DNA from: Rebecca billardiae RCC1528 | Lineage: Eukaryota > Haptophyta | Reading direction: 5' to 3' | NCBI GenBank assembly: GCA_965240325.2 | Contig: OZ251234.1 | Coordinates: forward strand, 2,108,001 to 2,172,000 | Length of the DNA: 64,000 nt | Shown here: positions 1 to 10,216 of the stretch, in pieces | How positions within the stretch are numbered: the stretch's first letter is position 1 | Layout: the number at the start of each line of letters is the position of its first letter | The notes under the pieces: generated by a model | Database searches by the model: none | Seen by the model: the letters and a program-made list of their open reading frames with translations, nothing else | What the model was told of the DNA's origin: nothing | Made by a program: the position numbers and the translations under genes

Positions 1-1787
1 CTCACCGGGGGCATCGGAGTGCCATCGGCCTCGGCTGCTGCCGCCCCAACCGGCACTGGCGAGTCCCGCCCCGCCGCATGCCCGCCTTGAGCAGGGCGGC
101 GGCCATGCTGCCGCTGCGGCGGGTACCAGTTATGCAGCAGAAACATCAGACACCGGTGCTCGCGCTGGGCCTGCTCCCGCTGCTGGGGCGTGATCTGCTG
201 CTGGCGCAGCTCCTCCTCCTCCCGATCCTGCCGCTCCAGCTCCCTCTCCCTCTCCCACCACTCCAGCCACTCCGGGTCCTCCCCCGCCTCCTGCTGCCCC
301 TGCTGCTGCCCCTGCTGCCCCTGCTGCGGCTGCTGCGGCTGCGGCTGCTGCTGCTGCGGCTGCCCCTGCCCCTGCTGCTGCGGCTGCTGCGGCTGCTGCG
401 GCTGCTGCTGCTGCGGCTGCTGCGGCTGCTGCGGCTGCGGCTGCGGCTGCGGCTCCGGCTGCGGCTCCGGCTGCCCCCGCTGCTGGCCCTGCCCCTGCTG
501 GTATCCCTGCCCCTGCGGCTGCCGCTGCAGCGCACTGAGCAGGCTCAGCCAGTGCGCGCCCATCGCCGCCTCCGAGGCCGCGCGCGCCGTCTCGGCGGAT
601 GCCGCGCCGCCGCGCACGCAGCTTGGCGGCAAGGGTGGGCGCGGCGTCGGAGCAGCCGCGGGTGGGCCGTCGCCGGGTGCGCCGGCGCCGCGGGGCGGCT
701 CCGGCACGTCCGCGTCGGAGACGGACCACACCACACTCTCGGCCGCGCTCGAGCTGCTGCCCTGCTTCGTCAAGTCGATCACCTCAGCGGCGGCGGCGGT
801 GGCGGCGGCGGCGGCGGCAGCGGCGGTGGCGGGCGCGAGCGCGGCCGCCGGGGTGGCCGCCGCGCCCTCTGCGGCTGGCGCGGCGTGCTTGCGCGGGCGA
901 AGGCATACCCGGCGCTGAGGGAGGCCGGGCGGCTGCGCGGCCGCGTGCGCAGCCTTGCGCTTGCTCCCAACCGCCGCTGTCGCCTCCCCCGCTGCTGCGG
1001 GCGGCGTTGCAGTCGTTGCCGCGGCCGGCGCCGCGGGCGCTGCCGCCGCCGCCGCCGCTGCCGCGGGCGGCGCCGCGGGCCCTGCCGCCGCCGCGCCGCT
1101 GCCACCAGCACCGTCTTCCGCCTTGACCCGCGGCGGCGCCCTTTCCAGCGCCGCCCCGCCGCACGCCCCGCCCTCCGCCTCCGCCTCCGCCTCCGCCTCC
1201 GCCTCCTCAGACGTCCCGTCGAGGTCGACCACGCACCCGCCGCGCGGCGCGGGGCCTGCGCGCGCGCCCTCGGCCTCCGCGACGAGCTCGAGCTCGGCGG
1301 CGTCCTCGTCGTCGGCCGCGGCCGAGTGCGACGAGGCCAGCGGCACGCGCCAGCCCGGCACGTACGCCGTGTGCAGCCGGTTCACCAGAGCGTTGTGCGC
1401 CGCGTCCGCCTGGCTGCACAGAACCCACAGCTCAAGGCCGTCGCGCCGCTCGATCGCGCGCTCGAGCGCGGCGCGCAGCCGGCGCAGGTTGTGCGGGTTG
1501 CGCTCAAAGTCCTCGATGAGCGGGTGCACGACGCAGCCGAGCGAGCGCGCCTCGCGCGACGCCCCCGGCCGCGGGCAGATGTGCGTCGCGTGCCCGCAGC
1601 GCTCGTGCTCCGTGAAGAGGCATTCAAACAGGCTGAGCTCGTCGGGGCGCATCGCGTGGAGCGAGGGGCACGCGTCGCGGTTGCGCCGCTCGGTGGGGTT
1701 CTCCTGCCAGAGGGGCGGCGGGGGCGGGAGCTCGAGCAGCTCGCTGTCCCGTGGGCGCTTGAGCGCGTGCCGCGACGTGCTGAGCAT
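1..1787 (-). CDS. Gln/Ala-rich protein with N-terminal Cys/His segment, 3' end outside window
   Basis: A single minus-strand frame is open from the ATG at 1787 to the left edge (at least 595 codons), with an in-frame stop upstream at 1833-1835. The first ~130 residues look like a folded domain: after a Pro run come PTERRNRDACPSLHAMRPDE, a Cys/His cluster (CLF-TEHERC-GHATHIC) and LHTAYVPGW further on. This is followed by acidic and Ala-rich stretches, then a long Gln/Pro-Gln tract (about residues 420-505, window 270-520), then an acidic, Glu/Arg/Gln-rich stretch. The Cys/His spacing suggests zinc binding, which is inference. Long Gln and Ala tracts are common in transcription or chromatin factors, but I do not recognise the family. 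The + strand frame over the same DNA (78-1892) is Leu/Arg-rich and is a shadow of the CAG repeat. Confidence 0.6.
   Translation of the reverse strand, partial: MLSTSRHALKRPRDSELLELPPPPPLWQENPTERRNRDACPSLHAMRPDELSLFECLFTEHERCGHATHICPRPGASREARSLGCVVHPLIEDFERNPHNLRRLRAALERAIERRDGLELWVLCSQADAAHNALVNRLHTAYVPGWRVPLASSHSAAADDEDAAELELVAEAEGARAGPAPRGGCVVDLDGTSEEAEAEAEAEAEGGACGGAALERAPPRVKAEDGAGGSGAAAAGPAAPPAAAAAAAAAPAAPAAATTATPPAAAGEATAAVGSKRKAAHAAAQPPGLPQRRVCLRPRKHAAPAAEGAAATPAAALAPATAAAAAAAATAAAAEVIDLTKQGSSSSAAESVVWSVSDADVPEPPRGAGAPGDGPPAAAPTPRPPLPPSCVRGGAASAETARAASEAAMGAHWLSLLSALQRQPQGQGYQQGQGQQRGQPEPQPEPQPQPQPQQPQQPQQQQPQQPQQPQQQGQGQPQQQQPQPQQPQQGQQGQQQGQQEAGEDPEWLEWWERERELERQDREEEELRQQQITPQQREQAQREHRCLMFLLHNWYPPQRQHGRRPAQGGHAAGRDSPVPVGAAAAEADGTPMPPV
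300..470. repeat. Imperfect CTG/CGG (CAG on minus) trinucleotide tract
   Basis: Dense CTG, CGG and CCC triplets. Read on the minus strand in the frame of the gene starting at 1787, they give a Gln/Pro-Gln tract. The interruptions (Pro, Gly) suggest an old, impure microsatellite inside coding sequence. Confidence 0.8.
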
Positions 1788-1883
1788 GGCCGCACGGCCA
1801 CGGCCGGCACGGCTCCGGCTGGTTTTCCCCCTCTATTTCTTTGGTTTTCCAGCCGAGAAGCCGGCACGCTGTCCGGTATTGTA

Positions 1884-1925
1884 CCTGCCTGAGCTGTGTG
1901 CCTCTCTTATTCTTAGTAAACTGTA
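1884..1925 (+). repeat. Dispersed repeat R1, copy 1
   Basis: A ~42-bp unit running from CCTGCCTGAGCTGTGTG to TCTTAGTAAACTGTA. Near-identical copies are at 2423-2465 and 27409-27458, a diverged copy at 14774-14813 and a partial one near 23305-23345. Confidence 0.75.
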
Positions 1926-2422
1926 CATGCAGGCCAGCATGAGCGGCGGGGTGGCATCAGAGCCGGCCCCGGCCCGCAAACGCAAACAGCCGGACGCCCC
2001 GGCCCACACAGCTGATGCGCCAGCAAACCCTGCTCCGGGCCACAGAACCCTGCCGCCGGCTTTGAGGCCGACACGCCACACTGGGGCACATATCACCTGA
2101 GGGCCGGGCCTTCTGAGTTCTGTGTGATAAGCTACCCCAGTCATGCCGCTTGATACACACCTTCCCCAACTGACAGTGGGGCTCTACATTCCCTACTACA
2201 TCCTCATCCTGTCGGCGCGCTGTCGCATCGGCGCCCAGTCGGCGAGTTCGGACGACGACGTTTTGTGGACGACGGTGGGGCGAGGACGACGGGCGCTGGC
2301 GCGCCGCGAGGCGGCCGCAGCCCTCATCCAGGCCTCGCAGGCGGACGGCTGAACGAATTTTTCCGGCGGCGCTACCATCGGCGACGGCTTCATGGGCGGT
2401 GACAGTTGGCGGGCGTCAATCT

Positions 2423-2465
2423 CGCCTGCCTGAGCTGTGTGCGTCTCTTATTCTTAGTAAACTGT
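2423..2465 (+). repeat. Dispersed repeat R1, copy 2
   Basis: Same unit as 1884-1925, preceded by GGCGTCAATCTCGCC. It is followed directly by repeat R2 (2468-2634), whose end has the same AGTAAACTGTA string. Confidence 0.75.
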
Positions 2466-2467
2466 TC

Positions 2468-2634
2468 GGGGCGGCCGCTTGCTGCAATGGCCGCCTCTGA
2501 ATCTGATGAGGTGCGGCCGAACGCGCCCCTCACCTGCCTGCGCCGGTCTGTTTTGTGGCGGTGTCTTTGTGCAGTGTTGGATGGCGTCAATCACGCCTTA
2601 ACCAAGTGTGCACGTTAAAACATAGTAAACTGTA
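2468..2634 (+). repeat. Dispersed repeat R2, copy 1
   Basis: A 167-bp segment from GGGGCGGCCGCTTGCTGC to ACATAGTAAACTGTA. It recurs at 28159-28316 with two small deletions. It contains the GGCGTCAATCACGCC motif, which resembles the leader of R1. Confidence 0.75.
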
Positions 2635-2672
2635 AGTATTGCGTCCGGACCGAGCGGCCCTCAGTGGCTGCG

Positions 2673-3845
2673 TCATCTGCCGCCGCGCTCGTCCGCGGCG
2701 CGCGCGCGCCGCGCGCCGCCGCGCTTGGCCCACAGCGCGAGCTCGCGCTCGCGCGCGAGGTCCACCTCGCACGCCGGCACCCACGCGTCGCCGAGCATCG
2801 GCGCGAACTCGGTGCCGTCGAGCGCGGCCGCGAGCTGGGCATAGTTGGCGAGCTGCGAGGCCAGCGCGGGCGCGGTCAGCTTCTTCATCGACGGCGCGCG
2901 CAGCGGGCGCACGGGCACGCGCAGGAAGCGCTGCAGCGCGGCGGCCTCCGCCTCGAACGCGTGCAGCAGCCGCTCGTACGGCAGCAGGTACACCGGCACG
3001 TGCGCCGCGTACCTGCGGCACATGTGCGTGAAGCGCGCCAGCCTGCGCTGCGTGACACCCAGCTTCTTGAGCGTCGGCCTCACGCCGAGCGAGAGGTTGG
3101 CCAGTGTGGACGCGGCGCACGAGTAGTTGGCGAAGGCGCGGCCGCCGCCGCGCAGCCCGCACCGCGCGCGCAGCCCCTTCGTGCGCACGTGCGACACGTG
3201 GTGCTTCAGCAGGTTGGCGCGGTAGTAGCACACCGCGCGGTACCCGTACGCGCGCAGGTGCGCCCACCAGTGCAACGGGAATTCCATCGCGCCCACCTTG
3301 CGCCCGACCGCGCTGAACGGGCCGCGCTCGCGCTGCTCGCGGGAGCACCAGTGGTCAAGCCGGCGGAAAGACTCGAGCGCGCGCGCGTTGCCCGAACCCA
3401 TCACCGCCTCCGGCCGCAGCCGCTCGAGCTCGCGCAGCGCGGACGCGCCGCCGCCACCACCGCCGCCGCCGCCACCGCCGCCCGCGGCGCGCAGCGCGTG
3501 CACGTACGCGTGCGACGAGTTGTACCACGGGTCGACGGGCTCGCCCGCGCCCTCCAGCCCGCACCGGACGTGCGGGTGCGACTGCAGCAGCTCGACCAGC
3601 CACGTCGAGCCGATGCGGTAGCCGCCCATCACGATCACAAACTTGACGTACGGCGAGGCGCCGCGGCGCAGCGGCGCGGGCGGCGTGCACGAGGGCGGGA
3701 GCGGCGCGTCGGCGGCGAGGGCGGTGGCGCACGGGCCGATCGGCCCGGCGGAGAGGCACTCGCCGCCGACGCGCCCGCGCGCCCGCGCCGCCGCCGCCGC
3801 GAGCAGCAGCGCCAGCACGGGCGCGCGCGAGCGCGCGGCCGCCAT
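2673..3845 (-). CDS. PAPS-dependent sulfotransferase, secretory-pathway type
   Basis: About 390 residues from the ATG at 3845; an upstream TTG-initiated extension to 3899 would overlap the DPH1 start and is rejected. An N-terminal hydrophobic segment (residues ~8-20, APVLALLLAAAAA) predicts a signal anchor, so a Golgi type II topology is likely. The 5'-phosphosulfate loop is GGYRIGSTWLVELLQSHP (from residue ~74), and a 3'-phosphate-type motif is YYRANLLKHHVSH (~200). Both are hallmarks of sulfotransferases that move sulfate from PAPS to a carbohydrate or other acceptor; the acceptor cannot be read from sequence. A poly-Gly loop (window ~3450-3490) and N-glycosylation sequons (NSS, NYS, NLS) are present. 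It is transcribed divergently from DPH1, with 53 bp between the start codons. Confidence 0.85.
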   Translation of the reverse strand: MAAARSRAPVLALLLAAAAARARGRVGGECLSAGPIGPCATALAADAPLPPSCTPPAPLRRGASPYVKFVIVMGGYRIGSTWLVELLQSHPHVRCGLEGAGEPVDPWYNSSHAYVHALRAAGGGGGGGGGGGGASALRELERLRPEAVMGSGNARALESFRRLDHWCSREQRERGPFSAVGRKVGAMEFPLHWWAHLRAYGYRAVCYYRANLLKHHVSHVRTKGLRARCGLRGGGRAFANYSCAASTLANLSLGVRPTLKKLGVTQRRLARFTHMCRRYAAHVPVYLLPYERLLHAFEAEAAALQRFLRVPVRPLRAPSMKKLTAPALASQLANYAQLAAALDGTEFAPMLGDAWVPACEVDLARERELALWAKRGGARRARAADERGGR

Positions 3846-3898
3846 GCTGCTGCGCTTGAGCTCGCGCCAGCCGTGACACGCGACCGAGTGAGGAAGCA
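3846..3898. promoter_or_regulatory. Short divergent intergenic region (bidirectional promoter candidate)
   Basis: Only 53 bp separate the sulfotransferase ATG (minus) from the DPH1 ATG (plus). No TATA-like box is visible. Any shared promoter would have to overlap the 5' ends of both transcripts; that it acts bidirectionally is inferred from spacing only. Confidence 0.4.
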
Positions 3899-5569
3899 AT
3901 GGCGGCCGCCCCTGCGGCCGCGGCCTCGCAGCTCGTCGTCGCCGCGGCGCCCGCCGCGTCGGCGGCGGCGGCGCGCCGCCCGAAGCGCTTCGGGCACCAG
4001 ATCCCGTCGTCCATCACCGACGACCCCGCCCTGCGCGACGCCATGGCCGCGCTCCCGCCCAACTACAACTTTGAGGTGCACAAGACGATCTGGCGCATCG
4101 CGCAGGCCAAGGCGAAGCGCGTCGCGCTGCAGTTCCCCGAGGGGCTGCTCATGTTCGCGTGCACGCTCGCGGACATCATCAGCTCGTGCGCGCGCGCGAC
4201 GCCGCGCCTCCGCGCCCGCCCTCCTCGCGCTGTCGGCCGACGCGCCTCGCGCCGCCGGCTCGGCTCGGCGCGCGCGCGCGCGGCGCAGGTTCACCGGCGC
4301 GGAGACGGTGATCATGGGCGACGTGACGTACGGCGCGTGCTGCGTCGACGACCTCTCCGCCTCGGCGCTCGGCTGCTCGCTCCTCGTCCACTACGGCCAC
4401 TCGTGCCTCGTGCCCTCGCTGCCGCAGGACGACGCGGGCGCCGGGCACGGCCGCTCGCGCGCGCCCGGTGGCGCGAGCGGGCTCGTGCCGATCCCGGTGC
4501 TGTACGTGTTCGTCGAGATCGCGATCGACACGTCGCACTTCGTCGAGACCGTCGTCGCGCACATCCCGGGCCACACGCGCCTCAGCCTGCTCGGCACCGT
4601 CCAGTTCCTCAAGGCGGTGCACGGCGCGCGCGCGCCGCTGCGCGAGCGCTACGGCACCGGCCAGGGCGAGGGCGGCGGCGTCGACGTGCCGCAGGCGAAG
4701 CCGCTCTCGGCGGGCGAGACGCTGGGGTGCACCGCGCCGCGCATCGCGCGCGCGCCCGGCGCCACGTCCGGGCCCGAGCCCGAGTCCGCCATCGTGTTCC
4801 TCGCGGACGGCCGCTTCCACCCGGAGGCGGCCATGCTGATGAACCCGGGCGTGCCGCTGTACCGGTACGACCCGTACAGCCGGCTGCTCACGCGCGAGGA
4901 GTACGACCACGCGGCGATGCGCGCGCACCGCACGCGCGCGCTCGAGAGTGCGCGCGGCGCGCGCGTGTGGGGCCTGATCCTCGGCACGCTCGGCCGGCAG
5001 GGCTCGCCCGCCCTGCTGTTGCACCTGCGCGCGCTGCTGTCCGCGCTCGGCCGTGAGCACGTGGTGGTGCTGCTGTCGGAGATCTTCCCGGCCAAGCTGG
5101 CGCTCTTTCGAGGGGTGGACGCGTGGGTGCAGGTGCGGGAGGGCGGGGCGCGCGGCGGAGCTGTGCGGGGTGGTGGCTGGTGGCGCGACGCCATGCACGC
5201 TGAGCGACCGCGCGCGCCGCACACACCCACGTGCCCGCTCCCTGGCACCGGCCCAACCCCCGGCGCGCGCGCCCCTACGCACCCGCGCGCCGTGTGGCCG
5301 CGCGCACGGCGGCGCAGGTCGCGTGCCCTCGGCTCTCGATCGACTGGGGCCACGCGTTCGACGCGCCGCTGCTCACGACGTTCGAGGCGGAGGTGGCGCT
5401 TGGCGCGCGCGAGTGGCGCCCCTCCGAGGGCGAGCACTACCCCATGGACTACTACGCGCGCGCGGGCGGCTCGTACGCCAACTACGCGACGGCCGACGCG
5501 CGCGAGGCCACGCGTGCCGCGTGCTGCGAGGCGCGCGAGAGGGACGGCGGGGCGTGCTGCCGCGAGTGA
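3899..5569 (+). CDS. DPH1: Diphthamide biosynthesis protein 1 (2-(3-amino-3-carboxypropyl)histidine synthase subunit 1)
   Basis: Exons 3899-4185, 4289-5132 and 5318-5569 join in frame to 460 residues (human DPH1 is about 440). Dph1-Dph2 is a radical SAM-type 4Fe-4S enzyme that transfers the 3-amino-3-carboxypropyl group of SAM to a histidine of elongation factor 2, in the cytosol. Family signatures are [66 protein letters not shown] and [11 protein letters not shown]. The three cluster-binding Cys fall in [16 protein letters not shown] and [12 protein letters not shown], so the enzyme looks intact. Introns are 103 bp (donor GTGCGC) and 185 bp (donor GTGCGG), both ending GCGCAG. The N-terminal Ala-rich ~30 residues are lineage-specific. 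Confidence 0.97.
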
Positions 5570-5583
5570 TGGCGGCCGCCATG

Positions 5584-5589
5584 AATAAA
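5584..5589 (+). promoter_or_regulatory. Candidate poly(A) signal of DPH1
   Basis: AATAAA lies 15 bases after the DPH1 stop codon. The sequence around it is A-rich for about 60 bases, which contrasts sharply with the GC-rich coding region. Confidence 0.4.
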
Positions 5590-5777
5590 AGACGAAAAGA
5601 CCCGCGCGCGAAAATAGTAAAAAGCCGCCCGCGAAAAACTGCAACTACAAAAAGCCCCGCAGCCGCGCACGCTGGAACGCAGCGCGAGCGTCGAAAAGCC
5701 GGCACGGCTGTTTCAGCTCATCCACGAAGGCTGCCGCACCCGCTCCACCGGTGGTGGTGGCGCTCGCGCGGCGCACG

Positions 5778-7040
5778 ATGCCCGGGATGGAGGAGAGCAT
5801 CTACAACCTGATCCCGCCGACGGTCGAGGCCGGGTCGAGGGCACCCATGTACCGCTCCAAGTTCCCCCGGGGCGTCGCGCCCACCGCCTCGACCTTTGGC
5901 ACGCACGGCACGAGCAAGCCGGGCGTGAAGAACGTGGGCGGCCAGATCGAGGAGTACGACGGGCCGCACCCGGCGAAGAAGGGGCACGCGACGTTCGGCA
6001 AGACGAACAACCGCAGAGAGCCCACCGACATCCTCCGGGCGACCAAGCCCACGCTGCCAGATCGTGCGCGCCGCGCGCCGCCGCGCGCGGAGCGCGGCGC
6101 CCGCGCCCGCGCCCGCGGCCAGGCGCTCACGCGCGGCCCGCGCGCCCCGGCCGCGCGCGCGGCGCCACCGTCGCGCAGCGACGCAGTGGGAGCGGCCACT
6201 CGTCGTCGAGCCCAAGCCCCCGCTCCCGTCCCGCGACGAGTTCGTCAAGGCCGAGCGCCTGATCGAGGAGGCTGAGAAGCCGGTCGAGAAGAACTTTGTG
6301 CAGGCGAACGCGGTCGAGAACATTCTCTCGCAGCCGAAGAAGGCGCCGGAGCCGATCGACTGGAGGAAGCGGCCATCGTACGGGAAGGTGCCCAACTACC
6401 TCAAGAACATCAAGAAGGAGATTGATGAGGAGGTGCGCCGCCGCGCCGCGCCGCGCCCGCGCCGAGCGCAACTGGAGCCGCCCGGCGCGCGCCGCGCTGC
6501 AACTGCCGCCGCGCGCACGCCCCCCCCACGGCCGCGCCGCGCGCTCACCGCCGCCGCCGCGCGCCGCCGCGCGCCCGGCGCGCCGACCGGCGCAGACGTC
6601 GTACATGCGCGCCGTGGGCGAGGCGCAGGCCGCCGCGCCGCCCGAGGGCATGCGCCTCATGTCGGACGACGAGCGCGAGGGCATGGTGCGCGAGCTCAAG
6701 CAGAAGTGGGACAAGATCAACGAGGACTACCAGAAGTCGAGCACGCTCTCGCTCGCCTCTCTCGACACCATCGGCAAAGTGAAGCGGTGCGCGCCGCGCG
6801 CACGCGAGAGCGCGCGCGCCCCGGCCCGTCGTGCACGCGCGGGGCGGGGGCGCGGCTGGATGCCGGATGCTGACGCGCCCGCCTCCGCCGCGGACGGCCG
6901 TTGCCGCCTGCCGCCACGCCGCTGCTGGCCGCGTGCGTGCGCGCAGGAAGGAGCAGTACGAGGCGCAGCTCGCACAGATCGAGAAGGACATCGAGAAGCT
7001 GTCCAAGCCGGTCATCTGGGTGCACGACGACTCGCGCTGA
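5778..7040 (+). CDS. ENKUR: Enkurin (ciliary microtubule inner protein)
   Basis: Exons 5778-6063, 6179-6432, 6596-6786 and 6947-7040 join in frame to 274 residues (family ~255). Enkurin binds inside doublet microtubules of motile cilia and links to calmodulin and signalling proteins. Conserved features are the N-terminal ESIYNLIPP, VPNYLKNIKKEIDEE, SDDEREGMVRELKQKWDKI, and the C-terminal coiled-coil KEQYEAQLAQIEKDIEKL ending SKPVIWVHDDSR. All three introns (115, 163, 160 bp) begin GTGCGC and end GCGCAG. The ATG at 5787 (MEESIYN) is an equally plausible start; a GTG-initiated extension to 5751 is unlikely. The gene lies about 200 bp downstream of DPH1 on the same strand. Confidence 0.93.
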
Positions 7041-8131
7041 CCGTCAGCCGCGCGTACCGGGACGCACCGTCCCGGCACTGACCGCAAGCGAGTAGCCGCG
7101 CTGCAGTACGACGTAGTCGCTCGGCAGCCCGGGGCGGGAGTCGCTGTCGTAACGGTCCTGCGGTCGTCACGGCAATGGGTCGGCTGACCCGCTCCCGTGG
7201 CCGGAGTCGGCCCCGGCTCCGAAGCTACGATGCGATATCATATGGATCGAGTGGGGTCCGAGAGCTCCCGCGACCGTTAGGCGTTACTGATAGGGGGTCC
7301 ATGACAGCAGCCCACTGAATTGTGATTTTCGACAACCATACGATTTAGGTGTCTGACGAGCGTGGCGCTTGCGGAGGCACCCACAAATATGTCCTGGAAC
7401 CCAGCCCAGCCGTCAGAAGCACCCAAAACCGACTCCGCGTGTCGTCGCGCGGTCGTGCGCGCACGCCAGCTGCGCCACTGTGTCACATACAGATTCAGCC
7501 AAACGTCAACGACTTGTTATGGCGGCTAAATGACGGTATGTCGTCGGACTTACTTATTCATAACCGTTGCAGCCCGCCCCAACAAAATTAAGGTGGACTT
7601 GCTAATTTTTTGTAGGCACGATGAGTGCGCGTAGAGGTCGGTGAAAAACTACTCCAAGATCGAGCGTGTTACCCACTTAATTAGAGACACATACCCGTAT
7701 ATATGCACTTACCTACCCGTTTATTATACAATGCGGTTGGGTTTTAAATATATATTCAGGGTGGTGTCAATATGGGGGTACCTTGTTCACTATTCGTGCT
7801 GGGTCATCCGAATAGGCCGCGCCGCCGCGCGGAGTGACGGCGGGCTTGTCATGCCACCGTCAAACCGTCCCGCAGCAGGCCCGGACGGACCTGATGCGGG
7901 CGGCGGGCTGCGTGCCGAAGCACACTACCAAGCGCACCTCTGAGCATGCCACCATCCCCATAGTCGTGAAGGAGTCCTCCGCCATCGACGCTTGCGTGCG
8001 CAGACTAGCAGTCATCGCCGCCGCCGAGCTTGCCATTCGGAGCTTGCCGCGTCCGTTCGGCGACTTCCGTGCCCGTGCTCTGTGTCACCGGCGTCGTCGC
8101 CGTTCGTGTTACCCCAGCCCACGCGAGGCCG
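7041..8131. other. Intergenic stretch, no gene seen
   Basis: The composition falls from GC-rich to mixed or AT-rich around 7500-7800. The short open frames have no recognisable domain. This is the left boundary of the repeat-rich island. Confidence 0.5.
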
Positions 8132-9115
8132 TCACCGGTCCACCGGTACTGCGGCGGACTGCGCGCGCTTCGCCGCGCGCTCGCCCTCGAGCTCCGCCGC
8201 TCTCCTCTCGCGCTCGAACTGGACGCAGTCGGCAGCCATGGCAGCCCGCTCGGCCGCAGCGCGATCTGTGCCCCCGCGCGCGCTGCGCTCGGTTGCGTCG
8301 GCGCGCAAGCTGGCGCGCGCAGCGTCGGCGACGGCGCGCGCGGTCGCCTTGCGCGACGAGTCCAGCTCCACCTGCTGCTCCGTCAGGCGCACCTGCTGCT
8401 CCAAGATGATCGCGTGCTCAGCAGGAGTCACGCGCTGCTCGTGCAGCGGCACCTGCACGCGGCCTGCCGCGGACGCGCGCGGCGCGCCGGTGTCGGGGGG
8501 CGAGTAGAGGTCGCGGAAGGGGCAGCTCTCGTCGCCGGCGCCCAGCGACGTGTCGTCGGCATCCAGCTCCGCCTTCCTCTCCGCCGCCGACGCGCCCTGC
8601 TTCCGGCTCAGGATGCGCTCCATGTCCTTGTTCTTGCCCTTCCACCACCTGTGCACGGTCATCAGCCAGATGCCGATCACCTCCAGCAGCGGCGAGTCGT
8701 GGCGCGCCGAGATGCCGAGCGCATCCGCGCAGACGAGCGCGAGCGCCTTGGACTTCTTCGTCCCACCGTCGCGCGCGGTCTGGGCGCACGCCGGGGTGAA
8801 CACTCTGACCAACGGCTTGTGCTTCTTCAAGTTCTCGAGCATGAGGTCCATGAGCGTGCGGAGGAGGTCGAGGAGCATGAAGTTGAGCACCGATGCGTAC
8901 CGCGGGCGAGTGCCGGCCACGAGCCGACCGGTCAAGGGCTGCAGCACGTGGATGGCGCGCGCCGCCACCGCCGTCTCCTCGAGCTGCTGCGCGCTGACGT
9001 TGACGTCAGGCCGTAGCTCGGGCCTGCACGGTTGCACACAGCCGAGGCCGTCCGCGGAGGAGGCGAGCCCCTCGGCGGTGCCGGCGGGGACCTCAGGCGG
9101 GTCGCACACATCCAT
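8132..9115 (-). CDS. Hypothetical protein with C-terminal coiled coil
   Basis: I do not recognise the family. From the ATG at 9115 the product is 327 residues; the frame stays open to 9451, but only a GTG opens it there, so an upstream exon or a later start are both possible. The middle has a hydrophobic/basic segment (LNFMLLDLLRTLMDLMLENL, then KKHKPLVRVFTPAC and LLEVIGIWLMTVHRWWKGK). The last ~110 residues are Glu/Gln/Arg/Ala-rich with heptad-like spacing (AIILEQQVRLTEQQVEL...), suggesting a coiled coil. Lying among transposable-element remnants, it may itself belong to a mobile element. Confidence 0.5.
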   Translation of the reverse strand: MDVCDPPEVPAGTAEGLASSADGLGCVQPCRPELRPDVNVSAQQLEETAVAARAIHVLQPLTGRLVAGTRPRYASVLNFMLLDLLRTLMDLMLENLKKHKPLVRVFTPACAQTARDGGTKKSKALALVCADALGISARHDSPLLEVIGIWLMTVHRWWKGKNKDMERILSRKQGASAAERKAELDADDTSLGAGDESCPFRDLYSPPDTGAPRASAAGRVQVPLHEQRVTPAEHAIILEQQVRLTEQQVELDSSRKATARAVADAARASLRADATERSARGGTDRAAAERAAMAADCVQFERERRAAELEGERAAKRAQSAAVPVDR

Positions 9116-10190
9116 GGGCACGCGTGCATCATCATCTGCCGCGCCCTGGACCTCGTCATGCCCGGCACAGCGGTCCGCAAGTTGGTCGGCGGTAGCTGGC
9201 CCTTGCGGCAGAGGCGTCGCGGGCACGTCCGAGGGCGAGAAGGCAGCGTCGGGTGGGGAAGGAGACAGCGTCGAGTCGTTGCCGATGCCTATCCCACCGC
9301 GTTGCGCATGTTCGTCTCCGCGTTGCTCGCCTGCACGTGCTCCTAGGACGCGCTCCTTGGTCGCGGGCAGCACACGTTGAGCACGCAGATTCAAATCATG
9401 AAGCACGAGCGTCAACCGGCCAGCGACTCCCAGCGAGAGCCCGGTCCACACGACGTATGGCTACCTGTCCGCAGCCGCCCAGCCGCTCGGCGAGGCGCCT
9501 GCGCCGAGGTGGGTGCGCCCAATGGCGAGCGGACGGCCGTCGACGAGGGCCATCAGCCTTGCCGACCCCGTTCAGAGCTCCGCTCCCGCGCCGGGCCGAG
9601 CCGAGCGCGGATTTGGAATCTGCCGATCGCGAAAACACGCCGAACAAGTTCTGAAAAGGAAAAGAAAAGAAATCAAAACTCGATTTAATCAGATGGACCC
9701 CCTAGGCGTTACACTCCCGAGTGACACTGAATCTCCCGAAATCTCGAATAAATATGAATAAATATCGATCTTCTCGGTTTGTAACTGTTTGAGTCCATTT
9801 AAGTTCGTTTAGGCATATAATTCCAGGGTCGTGTAGAATCCGCCTGCTGTGCCAATTTCAGACTGCCAAAATGTGATCTAGACGGTGCGATTCTGGTGCA
9901 AATAGCGAGATCATCTTGGAGATCGTGTTTCTCCCCTACTATAGTACTAATGTTGCCGAGATCGCGTCGAGATTGAGGTCGTATATCTCCAGTATGTGGC
10001 ATTTTTTCGCAAAACTTGTCAGCGTGACCCCAGCTCATATATTTCAGGCGAATATTGACATCCCGAAGTTTGAGAGCCTCATATCAAGACGACAGGAAGT
10101 TGGATTTTGGGCCACGCACCCCCCAGTGGGGCTCTGGGCCCCTCTATCATATGGACCCCGGCCGTCGGCGGCGGTAAAATTATTCAATAT
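9116..10190. other. No clear gene; sequence turns AT-richer after 9600
   Basis: 9116-9451 is the open GTG-initiated extension of the coiled-coil frame. From about 9640 the DNA is distinctly AT-richer and has no credible coding frame. It borders the (TA)n tract at 10186-10216. Confidence 0.45.
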
Positions 10191-10216
10191 ATATATATAT
10201 ATATATAATATATATA
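10186..10216. repeat. (TA)n microsatellite at element end
   Basis: A TA dinucleotide tract immediately before the AACGACGTGG terminus of the long inverted-repeat element. Confidence 0.8.

Larger units (their letters stand above)
1788..2672. other. Intergenic region holding dispersed repeats R1 and R2
   Basis: No convincing gene. It contains two copies of the short repeat R1 (1884-1925 and 2423-2465, both ending AGTAAACTGT) and one copy of R2 (2468-2634). Both families recur near 27.4-28.3 kb. The short open frames here fall in the repeats and show no conserved domain. Confidence 0.6.

Noticed and set aside
78-1892. 604-codon + strand ORF, Leu/Arg-rich
   Set aside because: It is the antisense reading of CAG and GCC repeats. 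The minus frame from 1787 has a domain-like N-terminus and is also open.
2664-5588. 974-codon + strand ORF spanning two genes
   Set aside because: It is an artefact of CG-rich DNA: its first half is antisense to the sulfotransferase, and the second half is DPH1 exon 2 read in frame.
8030-9380. Long + strand frames over the coiled-coil gene
   Set aside because: No domain; antisense shadows of the minus-strand frame.
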